Shown here piece by piece: positions 6,011-6,527 of a stretch of DNA of 6,527 nt. This DNA comes from Verrucomicrobiota bacterium. GTDB taxonomy: Bacteria; Verrucomicrobiota; Kiritimatiellia; B70-G9. Below the pieces are notes generated by a model. That model did no database searches. It was not told the DNA's origin and saw nothing but the letters and a program-made list of their open reading frames with translations. The stretch spans positions 1 to 6,527 of the forward strand of contig QNAJ01000086.1 of NCBI GenBank assembly GCA_003641465.1. Direction: 5' to 3'. The translations under genes were made by a program, and so were the position numbers. The stretch's first letter is position 1, and the number at the start of each line of letters is the position of its first letter.

Positions 6011-6038
6011 ATATTACCGGCCGGCGGTCCTCCGCAAT
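6011..6038 (-). promoter_or_regulatory. Weak promoter candidate for the AsmA-like gene
   Basis: On the minus strand ATTGCG (6033-6038) is followed after 16 bases by TAATAT (6011-6016, four of six matches to TATAAT). It lies in the divergent gap, about 60 bases before the preferred ATG. The -35 match is poor, so this is tentative. Confidence 0.25.
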
Positions 6039-6067
6039 CCCATATGCGCACCACACGAACTGCTGAA

Positions 6068-6096
6068 TTGACAACTCCTCGGGCCCGCCATACCTT
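6068..6096 (+). promoter_or_regulatory. Candidate promoter for serine acetyltransferase, possibly leaderless
   Basis: A perfect TTGACA (6068-6073) stands 17 bases before TACCTT (6091-6096), a weak -10 element. The expected transcription start would fall at about 6102-6107, that is at or next to the ATG at 6107. There is no Shine-Dalgarno sequence before that ATG. Either translation is leaderless or one of the two assignments is wrong. Confidence 0.35.
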
Positions 6097-6106
6097 GGCC
6101 GCATCA

Positions 6107-6527
6107 ATGACTGCGCCCCGGAATCTCGGAAGACGACCCTGCGAGCTGGGCGAGGCGGAACACCACATCTGTGACGCCGTATCCCGGCTGCTGCCGCACT
6201 ACGCACACCCGGACGTGGACCGGGCTGACGCCGTGCTGGCGGGCTACCCCAATCCGGTTCCCGTTATTGCCGCCCTTGAAATCTACATTGACATCATGCT
6301 TCCCGGCCGCATGTCCCACGAGAGCGTCGGCACGGACGACTTGGCCGTTTTTCTCATGAGAAGACTGTCTCACGCCTGGCGTTTACTGCGTCCGGAGATT
6401 GAGCGGGCCATCCCTTTCCGGTGGAAAGGGGAAGCCGCCCGCACAGAGGGCCCCCCGGCGCCGGTGGATCCCCGCGAAGAATCGTACCGGGTGATTGGAA
6501 AGTTCTATGAGCAGCTGCCCCAGGTCC
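6107..6527 (+). CDS. Serine O-acetyltransferase, N-terminal part (cut by right edge)
   Basis: 140 codons from ATG 6107 remain open to the right edge. The visible part is the helical N-terminal domain of long serine acetyltransferases (EpsC/SrpH-like CysE). VIAALEIYIDIMLPGRM (residues 53-69) matches the helix usually ending in 'lfPG'. LAVFLMRRLSHAWRLLRPEIERAI (79-102) and a charged linker follow. VIGKFYEQLPQV (129-140) corresponds to the conserved 'F...LP.IR' just before the catalytic segment. The left-handed beta-helix domain with the acetyl-CoA and serine sites lies beyond the window, so activity cannot be checked. The enzyme makes O-acetylserine from serine and acetyl-CoA for cysteine synthesis in the cytoplasm. 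A TTG at 6095 is a possible alternative start; neither has a ribosome binding site. A promoter-like TTGACA lies at 6068. The gene is divergent from the AsmA-like gene. Identification rests on helical motifs only, so it is fairly, not fully, sure. Confidence 0.75.
   Translation, partial: MTAPRNLGRRPCELGEAEHHICDAVSRLLPHYAHPDVDRADAVLAGYPNPVPVIAALEIYIDIMLPGRMSHESVGTDDLAVFLMRRLSHAWRLLRPEIERAIPFRWKGEAARTEGPPAPVDPREESYRVIGKFYEQLPQV

Noticed and set aside
5950..6168. Upstream extension of the AsmA-like gene to 6168
   Set aside because: The added 73 residues do not look like a secreted or conserved N-terminus and would run into the divergent acetyltransferase gene; the start at 5949 has a Shine-Dalgarno sequence and is followed directly by the membrane anchor.
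1..6527. CRISPR array, transposase or integrase
   Set aside because: No regularly spaced repeats and no recombinase motifs were found on either strand; the only long repeats are the two 81-bp copies and the 32-base tRNA-Pro match.

Overview
The window is a GC-rich bacterial chromosome segment carrying six protein genes (two cut off by the window edges), one intact tRNA-Pro and a low-GC insert bounded by direct repeats. The organism is probably a Gram-negative anaerobe or facultative anaerobe. It has a short hybrid cluster protein, an AsmA-like envelope protein, surface-glycan glycosyltransferases and a tRNA with an encoded CCA. I cannot fix the phylum. The intergenic tract near 3111-3205 and the AsmA-like protein remind me of PVC-type (e.g. 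Kiritimatiellota/Verrucomicrobia) or deltaproteobacterial metagenome genomes, but that is an impression only.

Layout. Positions 1-669 (minus) hold the N-terminal part of a GT4-type glycosyltransferase that runs off the left edge. It is divergent from a complete GT2 glycosyltransferase with a C-terminal membrane region (758-1789, plus). The two probably act in polysaccharide or glycolipid synthesis.

The last 78 coding bases of the GT2 gene belong to an 81-bp sequence repeated without a mismatch at 3412-3492. Between the copies lie about 1.6 kb of visibly lower GC. This stretch holds one DUF2157-like polytopic membrane protein gene (1815-2972, minus), a non-coding stretch, and a tRNA-Pro-like fragment (3360-3410) butting directly against the second repeat copy. 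This insert is the most unusual part of the window.

The backbone then resumes with a complete 434-aa hybrid cluster protein of the short class III architecture (3563-4867, minus). Next come a complete tRNA-Pro(GGG) (4997-5073, minus), an AsmA-like single-pass envelope protein (5173-5949, minus) and, divergently, the N-terminal half of a serine O-acetyltransferase (6107 to the right edge, plus).

Functionally this is a mixed neighbourhood (glycan synthesis, nitrosative or redox defence, translation, envelope, cysteine synthesis), not one pathway. No CRISPR array, transposase, integrase or complete mobile element is visible. The 81-bp repeat with a low-GC filler and a chimeric tRNA remnant suggests either a past integration or rearrangement, or an assembly join, and both are discussed.
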